Part shown: positions 23,727-35,300 of the stretch, in pieces
How the letters are laid out: each line of letters starts with the position of its first letter
Numbering within the stretch: the first letter of the stretch is position 1
Made by a program: the position numbers and the translations under genes
The notes under the pieces: generated by a model
What the model was told of the DNA's origin: nothing
What the model saw: the letters and a program-made list of their open reading frames with translations, nothing else
Databases searched by the model: none
Assembly: GCA_006384855.1 (NCBI GenBank)
Contig: VCJN01001222.1
Coordinates: 1 to 64,000, forward strand
Length of the DNA: 64,000 nt
DNA from: Tetraselmis striata
Taxonomy: Eukaryota > Chlorophyta > Chlorodendrophyceae > Chlorodendrales > Chlorodendraceae
Reading direction: 5' to 3'

Positions 23727-25434
23727 GGGGGTAGGCAAGGCCTTTTGGGAGTATGTCGGCACCCTGAAGGTTAGTGATCTTTTACATCGCTGTTGCTGCT
23801 AGCCCGTGGATACCGCTGCAAGGGGCGTTGCTGATATGTGTGTGCCCTCACATGATATGCTGCCCAAGATGAAGAACATGGACAGGCGGATGGCGCTGGT
23901 CGCCTTGACTAGTGACTTTGGCAGGTCAGTCCGGCCGATGCTGCCGTCAACTAGCACTAGCAGCGGTGTGGTGTGTGCCAAATGGTCAAGCGAGGACTTC
24001 CTACATTTTGCGGATACTGGGGCAGTGCTTGTCCTTGCTGGGAGAGGCGCCCTCGTTGCTGTTGCTAGGACTATCACAGCCCAGCTCCGCCGCAGGTGTG
24101 TGTTTTCTACTGAGTACGTGGCCCGCGTGGCAATTCCTCCATGGATATGTGTGATGCGCATGGCTCTGTCCACCTGTTGTGGTAGCATGTGTGTGACGAC
24201 AAGAGCGAGAGGCTTCGCGGGTGAGACCGAAGAAGTGAGCTTACATGGAGGTGGAGCATACTGATGAGGTTCCAGCGAGCCGGAGCTCCTAGTGAGTCAG
24301 TCATAGCTACCAGTAGTACTGGTGCGGCGCGCGCCACCCGATGCTAACTACTTGCATGTCGCGCGCGCCCGCACGCTAATATGCTGATAGCAGCGCATCA
24401 TTGTAATCTATATCTATACTAGACGACACTGGCAGTCCGTGTCAGTCAGCTGTCGTCAACAATATGTTTGACAGCGCAGAGCATCAACACCTGGCAATCA
24501 TGTTGCATGTGTTGCAAGGAGCGGTCATCCACTACCTGAGGGGCTGGGAGAGTGTGACGTTCATGCTGACAGTGAGGAGTGCCAACGTGTCAACGAGTAG
24601 ATCAAGAAGCAGCGGGAGGAGGGCTTCAATTGCTTGCTGACCTACGCGCAGATTTGCAGCATGCATTTGCCTGATGAGATGATGAAACTGAACCTGCACA
24701 ATCTGGTGTGCCGAGTCAGAGCCCAGGAGGCGGTCAAAGGGCAGCACTGCCCGCGACTCAGAGCTCTGGATGGAGCGTACCGTGCGCCCCCCCTCCCCCC
24801 CCAATTGCCCTCATACGCAATGTGTCTAGGCTGTTGTCATATGAATCCATGCCTTATGTCAAATGCAGATGCGGGACGCGAAGTGCGTGGCCAGAGGCGG
24901 TTGCACCACTGACAAGGAGTGGGCATGCGGGCGGCAATTCTTACTATATGCACGCATAAAGTTTCTGCGTGCATGCTTGGACCATAGTTCCCTAGCCTGC
25001 CTCTGTGGCGGACATGCTTTGTGGAACAGCGGGAGGCCACTGGTGCAGACGATGCGGTGGATATGTTTGAGGGCACGGGACCGGACTGCCGCCGTTCAGC
25101 TAGGCACCTCAGCCGCCCCCGCCAACTGGGCGGCATGCGCACATGCGCTGGATAAGTAATGTCAAGGAACGGGCACACTGGAACCTGAGCCGGCATGGAA
25201 GCACGCATATTAAATGGGGCTCGACCCCCATGCCATCAAGTGACCCCCGCCCCCCCCCCTCTCCCGGCCCCGCCACATGCCCCCTCGCCTACCCCCCTTT
25301 ATTCGGGATCGTAACGCAGGTCATAGGTTAGAGTCTTAACGCAACATATTCCGGGTATATACACAACTTCGTACTACCATGTGAACCGCCTACTGCATAC
25401 CCTACGGCGCATTGCTACCCTTCTGCGCGTTTGC

Positions 25435-25525
25435 GCCCCGCTGCCGCGGCCGCGGCGCGTTGGCCGCGTTGGCGCCCCGTTGCCGCGGCCACGGCGCGTT
25501 GGCGCCCCGCTGCCCCGGCCGAGCT
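25435..25525. repeat. GC minisatellite gcgccccgctgccgcggcc
   Basis: About three imperfect units of a roughly 30-bp GC-rich motif. The corresponding site in copy C (36090-36150) has a related array next to telomere-like repeats, so the array is part of the element family. Confidence 0.75.
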
Positions 25526-26788
25526 AGCAAAAGAAATGCGGTTTGTGCAATCGACGGACAAGAGTCTATTCAACTCTTATCTGCGGTCGAAAATGATTTA
25601 TTGCGATTGTTGATTCTGATTAATGAGGTTTATGCACTACCCCGCAAGTACAGTATGTATTAGCAATGCAATAAGATAGGGGAGAGGACAATATTCATGG
25701 CTACCTCTGTATCGTACACCATAGCGCACGGGCGGAAGCGCAACTTCTGCATAAAGGCACCGCCCCCCCCCTCCCCCCACGCCCGACTACATCGTGTTGC
25801 CATGCTACTTAGTTTTGGTATACACGCACATGCAGATTGCGCATGAGAAGCCCGAGACACGGAGGCATGTGGTGTTCAAGCACAAGACATGGGACGAGTA
25901 ATGTGTGACCACTGATGAGTACGGCAAGCATGCCATACTGCGAGACATGCGTGCCGAGGTGGAGAAGCATGACAAACACGTGTATGTTGGGGAAATGCAG
26001 TACTTCCTGGAGGTGACCCACACCAGCCCTTCGTTGCCGGACCTCACCCTCGCTATGTGCCGACTGCACGAAGCTGAGCGCATAGTGATGATAGGGTCCC
26101 CCATCGGCACTGGTGCGTGGCAGAGCAAGGCGCCCCTTCGGCCAAACATTCGCAGGCGGGGGCATCACGCCTTCCATGTCGCGCTGAAGCACATCGAGGA
26201 GAAACTGTGTTGCTTCTATGCTGATCCGGACATAGTGATAGACCATCGCTTATCCCGGTTTGGCATGTCCTCACAGGATGTGGGGCAGTATGTTTTGTGC
26301 ACATATTAATAACGCAATGACCTTGCACTACTATTTGAATTACCGTAAAGCTGGTAAATGAAATCGAACAAAATTATGCTGCCCGGCAACTCCGCGCAGC
26401 ACCTCGGCTGCCGATGCCATGCGCACCTAGCTCCCACCGCCCGAAACCTAGCCCCGCCCTTGCGGTTTGGACCGGCGGCGGCTGTGAGGTCTCCACCATC
26501 TAAATCGACGGCGGTCTACAACCGCCCCTGCTGGCAGTTTGTTGGGTACGTGGGGCAGCCAAGGGAGGTGACACAATTGGTACAGTCACATGGGTAAGGC
26601 ATCAGACTATGACACAATATAATGCTAAAACTACATCACTTCTGCGTGCTTGTACTTGCGCTACTTTATTACTGGCTACGGGCGACTATGCCCCATCTGT
26701 ACCTTTAAGCACTTTGGCTGATGGTCCAACTATGCCTCAACACCTGTCCGCAGTCTACTCTCCCAATGGGGGCGGGTGAAGCATCTCC

Positions 26789-27689
26789 TCAAATGGTCTC
26801 ACTACAAATTTCGTGACTCGACCAGGATAGAACAAGATCATGGCTCCCGGTATCTATCTGCCATTGCATGATGGGAGTCATTACGGAGGCCGGTGGCACG
26901 GTGGCCTCGTCCAAGCCCCACGGCATGTTGGGGTACGGCGGCAAGAAGGCTGCCCTGAGTGTTGCACTTGCACTTGCTGGGTGCGGGTAATCGGGGACGA
27001 TGCCATGCATCCGCCATGTTGGCTTCCCAATTCATGGCATCCTCTATCAGTCTGCGCACATTGGTCGCCGTGTCATGGGGATGGTTCATGTACAAGTAGC
27101 GGGACAGCATGGCCGTAGCCGCAAGCGCCATTGCCGTGAACGGCGTGAACTGGTCGACGACGGCCTTCCCGCAGCTTGGGGTTCTTTAGTGGGTCCTTCG
27201 TGATGCACACTTCCGCGGCGCGGTACAACTGATCCCTCGTCGCAGCGAGCCAGGTCCCGTCGACTTCGCTGCTAAACATTCGTTCATCAGAAACCGGGGT
27301 ATCGCACGGTGCGTCTAAAAGGAAGAACTTCCAGCCCCGGGGAGCCTCTGCCCCAACGGCGAGGATGCCCGGCCATGTATGTTCCGTGTCGAGAGAGGTA
27401 TACAATGTTGTTGTCGCTCCTGCGGCGGGTTGGAACCTAACCCCTTAAAACCCCATGACGACCAATTGACGGTCGAAGTAACGGCTGAACTCCGAAGGGA
27501 CGCGGTCGTATGCTGCGTGCAAGTAGCGGTTGGCCATACTGGGTGAGGCGAGGAACCGTGGATATGGTGGGTAACGCTGGGTGCCGGCGACGGGTGGGTG
27601 CGGGATGAGTAGCTAGGTTTGAGTCCGGTCGTAGCTAGGAAAAGCTGGCAATTTTGTTGCACCGTGTGCCAACCGGCCCCTTGCGGCAC
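26789..27689 (-). pseudogene. Antisense cargo region of copy B, unrecognised
   Basis: The region between two blocks shared with copy C is unrelated to C and is open mainly on the minus strand. It holds overlapping frames at 27315-27689, 27073-27405 (with DQLYRAAEVCITKDPLKNP) and 26838-27131 (with SRYLYMNHPHDTATNVRRL). The last two overlap in different frames and could be one gene with a frameshift. No domain is recognised. Its position and orientation match the F-box ORF of copy C, which suggests that this slot of the family carries interchangeable host-type genes. Confidence 0.35.
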
Positions 27690-28617
27690 TACAAGCCGTC
27701 GGCAGCCCCGACGTAGTCAGTCGCTTGTCTCGATGTCGTTTGGGCTTGTGCAGACGCGTACCGTCGAATTAAAAGCTCATTACGCGAACCCATTTCCAAT
27801 TACGAGGTAGTTACGGACGAAATACGACCATGGAGCATGTTTGTGTCACACCGGTTCCCCGGGTACTCGCTAAATGAAATCCTCCCGGGGTTTAAGCTTT
27901 GTATAGCGGGGTCACAATCCTGAGATGCAACTACCGAAACGAGTGCAAATAGTGATTAGTATCCGGTTGATACAGTCAAATATAACTTCATTTGATGAAA
28001 ATTCAGAGCCCACGTGACCACCCGTCTCGCCAACCCATCCCGCCCCACCGATGCCAATCGAACACACCGGCCGGCACCATCACGCGCATACCGCGGTAGC
28101 AGCGCGCTAACGTAGGCATATGGTGGCGTTCAGGTGCCTCGTCTTGTGTGTCGCGGGCAGGGATGGGGCTGGCGGCGGGATGATGAGGGAGGAGCTCGAG
28201 CGGTCACGTGCTAATATTACGCACATAGCGCGTGCCACGTAGCCAAAAAGCGTTGCCAGCTACACATCTCGGATTTGAGACCCGTTTGCGGTCTTCAGAA
28301 ACGAGTACCTACGCGAACCGGTGTGGTCAAATGTGGACACACGTGTCCTCATCTAAACGCTAAATACGGTCGCCATACTGGATATGGCTCAAGGCTGAAC
28401 ACAATTACGCGGATATTACGCTATTGGTACGCAGCAAGCCGGGTACTTGCACGACTGCTACGACCTGCGCTATATAGAATAGCGGAGCGCGAGTCGTACA
28501 CGCGTGGCGCGCCGGACTTAATTTTTTGAACGCAACATCTACGCCAACCTGACGCACACTCCCGCACCCGCCAAACATTTCCGTAGCTGCTCGTTCCCTA
28601 GCACCTAGCCTCAATCA

Positions 28618-30252
28618 TGTTGGCCAAGGACGCCAAGCTACATTCATCCACCCCCGTGACCGGCCAAAGCTGTGAGACCTCAAGAAATGACCATACCACT
28701 CGGCGGTGGTATGTTGTGCATGACGGGCCGCATTGTTACCGAGGACGTGCGGAAGGCACAAATCCACGGCCAGGCGACCGACTGCCATATCCGCATTCAC
28801 CCAGAGCAAGCCCATGGCGAGGACGCGTTCGGCTTTGCTTTCGCGGACACACCGGACAACTGCACAGAGCGGAAGCAATACGACGAAGCCGGGAATAAGA
28901 CGAAGTTGCTTGCTGCAAATTTCAAGTGACAGATGAGGGTGTCGTCTCGCTGTATTTAGCCTCATGCGTACCCCACGCATTGCGTGCCCAGATCTTTAAC
29001 CTAACACCCGAGCCCCCCCCCCCCCCCCCTCCCGGCGAGATCTAACATGGGCACTAGCGTTAAGAACGCCTCCGTCGATGGGCCATGCCGTGCTCTCACG
29101 AGCCGGGGGCTGGAGTCCACCCTGAAAGGTACAGTGAGTCGGCGGGTGGCTGACGTAACTGCGTAAAGGATTTGAATTTCACATGCGCTGACCGCCCCGT
29201 GCAGCGTTTTTGCGGTTGTTGCTGCAACTCAGGACAAGGCGGTGCTGTCTGCTGTCTTTGACGAATGTTGGCCGCGCGACACTCAGACGGGAATTTCTTA
29301 CCCTCTGAAGAAGACACCGAGGTTTCCCATCGCCGCGCCCCCGTACACCGAGCGGATCTATCTCCTACGCTACCTTCAACTACCGTGCCGGCTACACAGC
29401 CGAAATTCACTGCTACGCAAGGGAGACCGTCATTGCCCCGTTCCGAGAGTACACCACCCTCCCCCTTCCTCCCAGCCCCACTGCGACCATCCTTGTGGGT
29501 TATGCTGACAGTGTACCTTGTGCTATACAGGAAGCAGTGGAACGCTAGGAACTAACTCGCTCGGTACTACTTCTAGGATGAGGGCAAGGACGCCCAAGGT
29601 AGGAAGACGGGACCATTGCCGAGCGAGGCCCTAGACCTTGAAGAGGCATGACAGCATAGCGAGCTCGGGGGGTACTACAAAACCGGCAAATGGCCCCCTT
29701 CTAACGTGATGTTCAAGGGCGAGGAGGAGGTCTACGAGGTGACGCCGCACTCGGAAGCCACAGGTGAGTCGCGTTTGTTTTTGCACTTGTTCGACTACAC
29801 ATCTACCGCCGCGACAAGCAATCACCACGCATACTGACTTTCGCAGTTGATGTGTCAAATCCTCACCCTGTCCCTACGTTTAGCGGTAAGCCGATCGTAT
29901 CGAGTGCTCAACGCAACAAGGTCGTGGCGCTCCCGTTGGTGTGCACCGCCGCGTACCCAGAGCTCAACGCCACGCTGGGCGTGCTGAAGCACATCAGAGG
30001 GGGGCGGGCGGCATCGTCAAGCACAACACCAACGCGGTCAAGAACTTGCCCGCCACGCAAGCCTTCCCCGGCGATAACGTCGACGAGGGCAGTAGCCCGG
30101 AGCCCCCGGCGAAAACGTCGACGAAGGCCAAGCAGGCCGCCAAGTTGGCGGCCGGAGTGCCGGCCCGGGGCCGAGGCGGTGCTGGGGCCATGCCGGGCAG
30201 TAGGGCGTTCGGATCGCGGCCGCCGGCAGCGAGGCAGCCGTGGCAGCTGTAG
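28618..30252 (+). pseudogene. Accessory gene of the CACTA family, unknown function (degenerate)
   Basis: Blocks on the plus strand: an ATG at 28618 followed, after an apparent frameshift, by MTIPLGGGMLCMTGRIVTED (28672-28929); then AVFDECWPRDTQTGISYPLK (about 29250-29335); then KTGKWPPSNVMFKGEEEVYE (about 29680-29760). A GT-AG intron (about 29764-29846) leads to a 3' exon with HPVPTFSGKPIVSSAQRN and a basic/Gly tail (GSSPEPPAK, GRGGAGAMPG). Copy C has the same order of the second and last blocks (33.3-34.1 kb, minus strand) and the same intron position. No family is recognised. The basic, low-complexity C-terminus would suit nucleic-acid binding, but that is only inference. Confidence 0.55.
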
Positions 30253-30571
30253 CCGCTGCCGCCACCCGCAATCAACACGCCCGCCGCCGTGGCGGTCCCG
30301 GCCGAACCGGATGTAAATAATTTATTCCGCCCGCCCACTGCCGCGCGCCCGCCCACTGGCACTACCGCGCGCGCCACTGCCGCGCGCTATCGCGGATTAG
30401 CCTAATATAGCACCGAGATTCTCGGGCTTCTAGAGCTAAAAGCCAAAATAGTCCGCCGCGAATCTAGCGTCGCGATGACGTGTGATATGCGCATAATGGA
30501 GTATATTACGAGTATGTCACGGAATGACTACATACGAGTTTCATCATAATAGAAAGATCACGAGGTATTTA

Positions 30572-30614
30572 AGGGTATTACATGCAAATTACGAGGTGGT
30601 GTGGTAGACTGGTG
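30572..30614 (-). repeat. Copy B right terminal repeat
   Basis: Read inward on the minus strand it is CACCAGTCTACC followed by CTCGTAATTTGC and TGTAATACCC. It aligns with the C-copy 3' terminus (CACTAGGCTCCC, CTCGTAGTTATA, TGTAATACCC), and similarity continues for about 150 bp inward. Confidence 0.75.
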
Positions 30615-30859
30615 GTTGCGCCGCCTCCAACCGCCGATGGCTGCCCGCCCGCCAATTGGCCTCCTTCGTTGCGGGGAAGGCGCAATTGCTCTACCTCGTG
30701 ATAGCGCCCGCACGGTTCTTTCTGCGATAATTGCCCCGCGTGCTGGCCACTCGGCGGGGATAAGGGGGCGGGGGGGGGAGGGTAGAACTAACGCATCAAT
30801 TGGAGCGCGACCTGGATTGATGGACTTCGGTACCGGCACATCACAATTATTTCCCGCTC

Positions 30860-31735
30860 GATCTTCAAGCCAATCGAACTAGCGTACTTCCACGCAGACT
30901 CCAGCGACTACTGATGGGGAGAAGTAGTTAACGACAATACCTTGTACCAAGCGCGCGGTTTCTGGTACGATTCCGATCGCAAGAAACACATCACGTGGAA
31001 GGAATTGCTAGCGGTACGTTTGGCAGTCGAATCCTTCATGTCACAACTCCGCGGACGACGTGTACTACTGCACGAGGACAATGCCTCGGTCGTAGTGGCG
31101 CCCTTGACCTCGATGACCTCGCAGTTACTGGTCACAATGCAGGCGCTACGTCGATTGTGGCATCACCTCCTAGACACGCTCATCATTAGCATCCGACCCC
31201 GATACATACCCAATCGGCGACCAACGTGTGGGCCGACGGAGTCAGCCGCGAGCTCGACTACGACGACTGGCAGCTCAACCCCCGCATCTTCTCCTAGCTG
31301 CAACGCATCTGGGGACAGCACAAGGTAGACAAATTCGCCTCGACGATGATGGAGAACGCGTAGCTAATCCGCTACAATTCTCGCTTGCGCGACCCGCGTT
31401 CCAAAGAGGCGGTGGACTCTCTCCATTTGCCGGACGTTTTGTGGCGCAAGGAATGCAATTATTGCAACCCCCCCTTGCCACTACAAGACGACATGGTCGC
31501 CAAGCTACAACAATCGGGCGCCGGCGTGACGGTCAACGCGCCGCACTGGCCGGGCCGTCGGTGGCACTAAAAACTGCCGGAGCTGTACGACGAGACGATC
31601 GTCTACCCGCCTACCCGCAACCTCTTCTTTCCCGGGAGGCTTGGGGTGCGCGCGGGGGTCAGACGACCCGCCTGGAGCGGGCGGCCGTTCAACTGCCACT
31701 CCGGCATGGCTCTGTGCCCGGCGAGGGACCCTAGG
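30860..31735 (+). pseudogene. DIRS RNase H and downstream pol segment
   Basis: The acidic residues of the ADSSDY and LHEDNASV motifs are present. In-frame stops (for example after SSDY and after NPRIFS) and frameshifts near 31110-31230 show decay. The RKKHITWKELLAVR string is nearly invariant in DIRS/PAT elements of green algae and animals. Confidence 0.8.
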
Positions 31736-31950
31736 CAGTGCCATGGCCTCCCTTAATCTGAGCGCGGGCGGAGCCCGCGTGATTCACTAGCGCACGGTAC
31801 CAGTTGGCTCCAGGCGCGCGCGCCGTGCTACAGACCCGTACAACACTCCACAAAAGCCCCGTGGATTGCCACGATGACTCGGGACCCCGCGACATGCTCG
31901 ACCTGATCGGTAACACGGCGCCGCGCACCTGAAATAACTACATCAGCGGC

Positions 31951-32682
31951 ATGCGCACGTTCGCCGCTCTCTTCGACGAGGAGGGCATCTGCCCGCTCGA
32001 CGCCACGTCGGCCATCATCCGGTACACGGCGTGGCTTGGCCTCAAAGGTGGCACCGTTGCAGCGGAGTCGCTACAGCAACAATCCTCTGCCATCAACAAG
32101 TATTTCTACGACCATCAGCATCGCCAGCTCATGGCGCTAGGCGAGCTCTTTGCCGACGCGCGCCGCGGGCTCGAGCTACAACAACGCATCGCGGAGGAGG
32201 ACGTGCGTGTGGCACTACCGGCACCGGTGGTCGGCGACATCCTTGACGCAGCCATCGCCCTACGCCGCACCCTGCAGTGGCGGCCGGAACTTATCGTGGA
32301 TATCCGCGGTTTCCGGGGAGCGTTGGCTACGGTTACCAACTACCGACGTATGTTTCTGCCGGGCCGAGTCCAGCATCAACTGCTGCGAACGCGGCGACTA
32401 GGTTGTCCGGCGCGCTACGGACAAAATCATCATGTGCGTCCGAAAAGCGAAGGGCGACCAGCGCACCAAGTTTTCCCGTAAACCCTTGTCGCAGCTCCCC
32501 CTGAGCAATTTCCCGGAACTCGCAGACCTCTTGAAGTGGTACGATGCCTCCCGACAGGCCTACTGTGAGCAGTTTTTCAGCTGCGGTCCGCCGGGCGCCT
32601 TTTGGAGCATGTCCCGCTGTTTGAGGGGTCCGAATTGTGGACTGCAGCCGCCACCCTCACCAAATGAGTGCAGGATGCATAC
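31951..32682 (+). pseudogene. DIRS tyrosine recombinase, N-terminal and core-binding part
   Basis: The open frame 31951-32481 contains GMRTFAALFDEEGICPLDA, SSAINKYFYDHQH and GELFADARRGLELQQ, the core-binding region of DIRS recombinases. After a frameshift near 32350 the frame continues with RKAKGDQRTKFSRKPLSQLP to 32682. The catalytic His-x-x-Arg and Tyr region is not here; it lies beyond the inserted copy C. Confidence 0.75.
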
Positions 32683-32724
32683 CACTAGGCTCCCAGCCTG
32701 TCTCGTAGTTATAATGTAATACCC
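32683..32724 (+). repeat. Copy C left terminal repeat (3' end of element)
   Basis: CACTAGGCTCCCAGCCTGTC is followed by TCGTAGTTATAATGTAATAC. It forms the inverted partner of the right terminus at 37963-38004. Confidence 0.88.
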
Positions 32725-33277
32725 TGTATTTATCTTGTAATCTTACCAGTAGTATGACGCTTGTCTGTAGTCATTCCGTGACGTACTCGTAATAAACCGC
32801 ATTAGGCGCATATCACACGTCCTCGCGACGCTGCATCCAACGCGGACTATTTTTTCATCTGCCCCTTGAAGCCCGACAATCTCGATGCGCTCTGGCCTAA
32901 TCTGTTAGGGTTACCACCATAACCCTACCTGCATACCTATATCCGCACACCTATACAGTCATGCTCGCACCACTCACTTCCTTATACTAACGCAACTACT
33001 ACATGCAACTAAGCTGCTGATCCGCCCACACACATATGCCGCGTGCTTGCCACACGTCATGCCCTCGTCAGCCGTGATGACTCCCTGATGACTCCAAGCC
33101 TAGATTGCATATCCAAGCCTAATGCCTGCATGCGAACGGCTGCCAAGCCGATAGTTGTATAAAGCCGTGTACACCTCGGTACATTGTAACAAGATCCTTT
33201 GCTGCAAACCTTTTCCTTGTCTATGCTGAAGTCTCTCACCTAAAGCTTACATAATCCGCGATAGCGCGCGTGCGGCA

Positions 33278-34100
33278 GTGCCGTTGGGCGGGCGCACGGC
33301 AGTGGGCGGGCGGAATAAATTATTTACATCCGGTTTTGACTGGGACCGCCTCGGCGGCCGGCCTGCTGCTCGCGGGTGGCGGCAGCGGCTACGGCGGCCC
33401 GGCGGCCGGCCCGCGACCCGAGCGCCCCACCGCCCGCCCTGGCCCCGGCACCACCCCGGCCCTGGGCCAGCCCTCCATCCGCCGGCTTTGCGGGCTGCTT
33501 GGCCTTCTTGGCTGGGGGCTCCGGGCTACTGCCCTCGACGTTGTCGCCGGGGACGGCGATGGCGGCCAGGTTCTCGACCGCGTTGGTGTTGTGCTTAATG
33601 ATGCCGCCCGACCGCTTCTGCTGCTGCGCCAGCACGCCCACCAAGCCGTGGAGCTTTGGCGACGCAGCGGTGCCCGCCAGCGGCAGCGACACGATCTGTT
33701 GCGCTGAACACTCGATACGATCGGCTAATTGCCGCCGAACGTAGGGACTGGACGGGGGTCTGACACCGCAATTGTGAAAGTCAGTATGCGTGTTGATTGC
33801 TTGTCGTGGCGGCGGTGGCTGTGTAATCGAACAAGTGCGGAAACAAACGCGACTCACTTGGCGATGGGAAACCTGTGCGTCTTCTTCAGAGGGTAAGGGA
33901 TCCATGTCTGATTGTCGCGCGGCCAGCATTCGTCAAAAACAGCCGACAGCACCGCCTTGTCCTTGGCTGCAGGAGCAAACAGCAAAACGCGGCACGGGGC
34001 GGTCAACGCCTGTGAAATTCAAATCCTCCACGCAGTCATGTCAGCCACTCGCCGACTCGGTGTACCTTTCAGGGTGGACTAGAGCCTCCGGCTCGTAGTG
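33278..34100 (-). pseudogene. Accessory gene of copy C (homologue of 28618-30252)
   Basis: On the minus strand a frame with AVFDECWPRDNQTWIPYPLK and RFPIAK ends at a GT donor (gtgagtcgcg). It resumes with RPVPTFGGN-like sequence and the Gly/Lys-rich tail (GGIIKHNTNAVENL, GSSPEPPAKKAK). This mirrors the last exons of the copy B gene, with the same intron position. The first exon of B (MTIPLGGG block) is deleted here. The 3' exon differs from B mainly by small in-frame length changes, which suggests past coding constraint. Confidence 0.5.
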
Positions 34101-34542
34101 AGAGTATGGGATGGACCGTCGGCGGAGGCGTTCTTAACCGCGCTCTGCGAGTGCGGTATGCGAGTGCGGTCTGCGGGTGCGAGTGTGCGTCAGGCGAGCG
34201 CAGCGCTGCTGCTTTATTAAAAAAAACACCAAGTCCGGCGCCGCGCGCCTAGAAGACCTCATCGCGCTCCGTTGTTGGCGCACTCCGGCTTGCTGTGTAA
34301 TCATCGCCTAATGTCCCGTATATATCCCGTATTTTGCGTTTACATGAGGACACATTTGAGACACAATTGCGACAGAACCGCAAATCGGCCCTTGGCTAAT
34401 CCTTAACGGGGAATGGTCGCGTAATCTGGCGTACTCCGCTTCTAAATCGACTGCACGTGTCTACTGCACAAGCCCAAACAGTGAGCCAAACGGCTGATTA
34501 TACGTCAGGGCTGCCGACGGTGGGGTAGTAGGTCATAACAAC

Positions 34543-35022
34543 ATGTGTCGTACTGCCCAACTGCGCGCGATGGATGCAGCCCCGGAAGTGAAGCCACAGC
34601 CCGTGGCGAAAGGGGCAGCCCCCGGACCCGAACCCGACGAGTCGGTGGAGGAAACGTCAGCCCCCGCGCCCGTACCCGGCGAGGTGCTGCACTGCCCGTG
34701 GGACGATCTACCTGAGGACGTGTGGGGGAACATTCAGGAAAAGGCCGCTAACAGCTGCCCCGTAGTGTTTGGCGCCCTAAAGGAATGGCTCCCTCGAAGG
34801 ACTGTGAGCCGCGCGTGGTCCAAGGCTTGGCTGCCCCTCCAAGAGCACACAAGCTTCGAAAAACTTCGGAGGGTTCAAGAGGACACATGGAGTAGGCGAC
34901 CATACGTGCCTAAGTTCAAACGAGGCGATCTTGAGACGCCTCCTGCTGCCTTGCCCGACCCCCTCCCCCCCTTGCCAAGGGGGGAGCTACTAGTTATCCA
35001 TAGCGGGGAAAGTACAAGGTAA
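34543..35022 (+). CDS. F-box-like protein, cargo of copy C
   Basis: A 159-residue intact ORF (second ATG at 34570 in better context). Residues 1-45 are Pro/Glu/Ala-rich and probably disordered. Residues 46-100 contain HCPWDDLPEDVWGNIQEKA, then RRTVSRAWSKAWLPLQ, the pattern of an F-box (LPxDVxxxI ... RxVSRAW). F-box proteins bind SKP1 to bring substrates to SCF ubiquitin ligases. No substrate domain is present, so it is truncated or spliced onward: the ORF ends at ACAAG followed by GTAAGT, a perfect 5' splice site whose TAA supplies the stop. It is antisense within element C, exactly where B carries a different sequence. Capture of a host gene is the likely origin. Expression is unknown. Confidence 0.55.
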   Translation: MCRTAQLRAMDAAPEVKPQPVAKGAAPGPEPDESVEETSAPAPVPGEVLHCPWDDLPEDVWGNIQEKAANSCPVVFGALKEWLPRRTVSRAWSKAWLPLQEHTSFEKLRRVQEDTWSRRPYVPKFKRGDLETPPAALPDPLPPLPRGELLVIHSGESTR

Positions 35023-35300
35023 GTAGCGAGTAGCAGCACGCAGAAGTGCTATAATTTTAGGATTGTGTAACAGTCCGGCAAGCCTTACCCCTGTGACTGT
35101 CCCAACTGTATCACCTCTCTTTGCAATCCCTCGTACCCAGCAGGGGCTGTTTAAAAATCGCCGTGGATTCAGATTGCAAAGGGGGCTAGGTTTATTTGGG
35201 CGGTGGGTGCGCAGAGCATCAGCGGAGCCGGGGCGCTGCGCGGCATTGCTGGGCAGCATAAGTTTGATCGATTACGTTTACAAGCTATACGGAAATTCAG

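Larger units (their letters stand above)
20697..26309 (+). pseudogene. CACTA transposase with N-terminal zinc finger and Tudor-like motif (degenerate)
   Basis: Exon-like blocks in order: (1) 20697-20924 has the C2HC finger RCRACGACFTKTHFYDTH then IWAC (C-x2-C-x11-H-x3-C) and a Pro-rich tail. (2) After a C-rich intron, 21390-21595 has VMKVIYDDGDSEELTE, the V-x-YDDGD-x-E core of Tudor-like domains. (3) 21693-21900 is an acidic block, LLDAESDAEGIVAG. (4) 22173-22367 has CCPCDEHRC then DDRCPRCNLTRW, the Cys cluster at the start of TNP2 transposases. (5) 22498-24264 has TNP2-type pieces, including KQFFWDD, LGVGKAFWEYVG and SSEDFLHFAD. (6) 24634-25210 has HLPDEMMKLNLH. (7) 25830-26309 has GEMQYFLEVTHTSPSLP. 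Many frameshifts and stops interrupt it. Whether blocks 1-3 belong to the same protein as TNP2 is inferred from order and strand. Confidence 0.75.
20255..30614 (+). mobile_element. CACTA (EnSpm)-like DNA transposon, copy B, about 10.4 kb
   Basis: The ends were set by comparison with copy C. The left end reads TACTAGCCTC (C has CACTAGCCTC), and the right end reads GGTAGACTGGTG (C: GGGAGCCTAGTG in element orientation). The contents, in element order, are: a subterminal region rich in GTAATCG-type motifs; the transposase gene remnant (20697-26309); a conserved 3' block (26310-26665); an antisense cargo region (26666-27689); another conserved block (from about 27690); an accessory gene (28618-30252); and the right terminal repeat. 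The coding parts are frameshifted. No convincing target-site duplication is visible. This is the only copy here that retains the transposase core. Confidence 0.85.
30790..32682 (+). mobile_element. DIRS-type retrotransposon, left part (RNase H and recombinase N-terminus)
   Basis: This is a plus-strand DIRS pol remnant. It opens with the linker before RNase H (IFKPIELAYFHADSSDY), then RNase H with HITWKELLAVRLAVESF and RRVLLHEDNASVVV, then the post-RNase H block ELDYDDWQLNPRIFS, VDSLHLPDVLWRKE and CNPPLPL. This order is diagnostic of DIRS-like elements. A tyrosine-recombinase N-terminal part follows from 31951. RT motifs are missing at the left, where copy B ends 176 bp away. The recombinase is cut at 32682 by the terminal repeat of copy C, and its C-terminus resumes at 38005. 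Confidence 0.85.

Noticed and set aside
20250..30620. Target-site duplication of copy B (TTGCG near both ends)
   Set aside because: The shared letters are not directly adjacent to both termini, so the match is not a duplication by the usual rule.
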